In this document: one piece after another, positions 62,668 to 64,000 of the stretch
Layout of the letters: every line of letters begins with the position of its first letter
Numbering within the stretch: position 1 is the stretch's first letter
NCBI GenBank assembly: GCA_902775135.1
Contig: CACYKY010000004.1
Coordinates: forward strand, 80,745 to 144,744
DNA length: 64,000 nt
Direction: 5' to 3'
Source of the DNA: an uncultured Bacteroidota bacterium
Lineage (GTDB): Bacteria; Bacteroidota; Bacteroidia; Bacteroidales; P3
Program-made: the position numbers and the translations under genes
Notes under the pieces: model-generated
What the model was told of the DNA's origin: nothing
The model's input: only the letters and a program-made list of their open reading frames with translations
Database searches by the model: none

Positions 62668-63630
62668 ATGAAGACATTACGCAGAATGATGATGGCCATG
62701 TTCGCCATCGCAACCATCGGTCTGACCGTTGCCTGCCAGAAAGACGACAGTGAGCCCGTCAGCGGCGACACCAACGGCAGCATCGTCGGCAATTGGACCG
62801 TCGACAAACTGAGCTACAACGGCAGCGCCATCGCCACCGACAGCCTCCAGATGTTCATCGACGTGAACGAGAACGGCACCGGCGCCGTGCGCCACCAGCA
62901 GGCCACCGCGACCTTCACCTGGACCAAGACCGGCACCACGCTGACCATCAGCCCCGACGGCATGAGCGCCTCCTACACCTACACCATCACCAAGCTTACC
63001 GACACCGAGGCCAACCTCGTGGGCACCGTGGTCCCCATCATGGGCCTGGAAGGCGATGTGACCATCCACATGGTGAAGGATGCCACCCCCGGCGATGATC
63101 CCGGTGATGAGCCTGGCGATGATCCCGGTGATGAGCCTGGTGATGAGCCCGGTGATGAGCCTGGCGATGAGCCCGGCAACTTCCCCGCCGCTACCGCTTG
63201 GGTCTACAACTACACCACGGAGACCTTCAACATTGAGTACCAAGGGATGACCGTCCCCGCCAGCATCCAGCTGGCCATCGACCTCACCTTCGACACCACC
63301 GGCAACACCGGCAGCATGGTGATGACCGGCACACCCTACATCACCCTTCCCTATGTGGGAGCGATGCCCCTCACCGACTATGCTATGACCGAGACCGCCA
63401 CCTTCACCTACACCTACGATGCCGCCACCGCCACGGGCGTTGCCAGCGGCAGCATGGCCGGCACTGCCAGCGAGACGTTGCCCTTCAGCTACAATGCTGC
63501 CGACAACACCATCCAGATCACGCTGCCCAGCAACGTGTGGACCACCCTGGCCAACGACATCCCCGAAGGTGTTGAATTCCCCATCAGCAGCCTGCCCACC
63601 AACCTTGTATTCACCCGTGTGAGCGAATAA
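62668..63630 (+). CDS. Lipoprotein with two beta domains joined by a GD(D/E)P repeat
   Basis: A 320-residue lipoprotein (lipobox TVAC, Cys23). Domain 1 (IVGNWTVDKLSYNGSAIATD, about 33-140) and domain 2 (ATAWVYNYTTETFNIEYQGM, about 175-320) are beta-rich and Thr-rich. They are joined by seven GDDP/GDEP repeats (about 142-169; 63091-63174), each a 12-nt unit. This repeat follows codon pairs and so is an ordinary protein linker, unlike the 7-nt arrays. Related to the other small lipoproteins here. Followed by a strong terminator. Confidence 0.7.
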   Translation: MKTLRRMMMAMFAIATIGLTVACQKDDSEPVSGDTNGSIVGNWTVDKLSYNGSAIATDSLQMFIDVNENGTGAVRHQQATATFTWTKTGTTLTISPDGMSASYTYTITKLTDTEANLVGTVVPIMGLEGDVTIHMVKDATPGDDPGDEPGDDPGDEPGDEPGDEPGDEPGNFPAATAWVYNYTTETFNIEYQGMTVPASIQLAIDLTFDTTGNTGSMVMTGTPYITLPYVGAMPLTDYAMTETATFTYTYDAATATGVASGSMAGTASETLPFSYNAADNTIQITLPSNVWTTLANDIPEGVEFPISSLPTNLVFTRVSE

Positions 63631-63657
63631 TTGCAAGGTTTTCATAATCATTGTGTC

Positions 63658-63687
63658 GTCGCGGCCCGTGGGGCCGCGACTTTTTTT
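63658..63687 (+). terminator. Intrinsic terminator after the last lipoprotein
   Basis: 10-bp stem GTCGCGGCCC / GGGCCGCGAC with a GTG loop and seven T, 27 nt after the stop codon. Confidence 0.93.
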
Positions 63688-64000
63688 GTCTCTACGAAGC
63701 TAGGGGTGGGCGGTGTTTTGTCAGGCATTTCCCTATTCGCATACGGCGATTCGCAACACACCACAAGCAGCAAACAAACTCTTAATATAAAATAATGATT
63801 CCATATTTAAAAAAAGGGGGGCATAAAAACACATAATATTCCTTATTACCGCTGAGGGCTGCTTGTCAGCCCGTCAAAGAAATAGTTATACGCCATGGCA
63901 ATTGTGGGGGATTATGGTAACATGTTGGTTGTGAGATATTCTTTGGGGAAAGGAAGAGTTTAAAAAGTGCAAAACATTGCAATTCACAGTTCACAGGTCA
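63688..64000. other. Gene-free end of the window
   Basis: No gene, tRNA or array recognised in the last 313 nt. One short dyad GGGCTG / CAGCCC (63856-63872) without a T-run. The region is AT-rich around 63780-63840 and may be the leader of a gene beyond the edge. Confidence 0.4.

Noticed and set aside
63091..63174. GD(D/E)P repeat considered as another member of the short-array family
   Set aside because: The 12-nt unit is codon-phased with synonymous variation and sits between two protein domains, as in ordinary protein linkers.

Overview
This window is a 64-kb chromosomal piece from a member of the Bacteroidales, probably an uncultured gut-type lineage (the habitat is inference). The evidence is a set of type IX secretion system (T9SS) parts (a PorP/SprF protein, a GldJ lipoprotein, the PorX regulator and a cargo with a T9SS tail), Bacteroidetes-restricted families (DUF2851, DUF5106-type thioredoxin protein, a MurF-alanine racemase fusion), and promoters of the Bacteroidetes type (TTTG, about 20 nt, TAnnTTTG). 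Genes are fairly GC-rich, gaps are AT-rich, and leaders are A-rich rather than Shine-Dalgarno-like.

Layout. 1-2.3 kb: a secreted M6 peptidase (cut by the left edge) and a BamA/TamA-type barrel. 2.4-5.2 kb: murF and two small lipoproteins, closed by a terminator and tRNA-Pro(GGG). 5.4-9.4 kb: lon and a coupled OmpA/beta-propeller envelope protein. 9.7-15.2 kb: grpE-dnaJ-DUF2851-murF/alr operon. 15.3-20.3 kb: OstA-like LPS-transport protein, gldJ, porP/sprF and a leucine-rich secreted protein. 20.8-24.5 kb: LemA-like protein, alpha-L-fucosidase and M23 peptidase, bracketed by two copies of an intergenic repeat. 25-26.2 kb: rocD. 26.4-27.4 kb: a graveyard of gene remnants with a perfect 22-bp inverted repeat. 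27.6-33 kb: double-ATPase peptide ABC protein, DksA-like protein, rpsP/rimM, glmM. 33-45 kb: a long minus-strand run (PspC, M3 peptidase, thioredoxin-like protein, mnmE, uvrA, porX). 45-56.7 kb: mfd, then small envelope proteins, purA, a lone transketolase N-half, nuclease, beta-CASP hydrolase and a T9SS cargo. 57-63.7 kb: yidC, a four-helix-bundle gene, nhaD, an unknown membrane-anchored protein and two more small lipoproteins.

The main surprise is a family of short tandem arrays, mostly with 7-nt units and some with 8-, 10-, 11- or 15-nt units. They are scattered through intergenic DNA and also inserted in frame into five conserved genes (murF, the fucosidase, the M23 peptidase, the ABC ATPase linker and mfd). 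Arrays inside genes are free of stop codons in the reading direction, while many intergenic ones carry stops. The same unit can appear in opposite orientations at distant places: the ABC linker matches the DNA upstream of yidC, and the murF unit matches DNA after the M23 gene. One pair of inverted heptamer arrays encloses a compositionally foreign four-helix-bundle gene between yidC and nhaD, which makes it a candidate mobile unit.

Most genes here are housekeeping or cell-envelope genes: peptidoglycan synthesis (MurF, MurF-Alr, GlmM), outer-membrane assembly and LPS export, protein folding and quality control (GrpE, DnaJ, Lon, YidC), DNA repair (UvrA, Mfd) and T9SS function and control.
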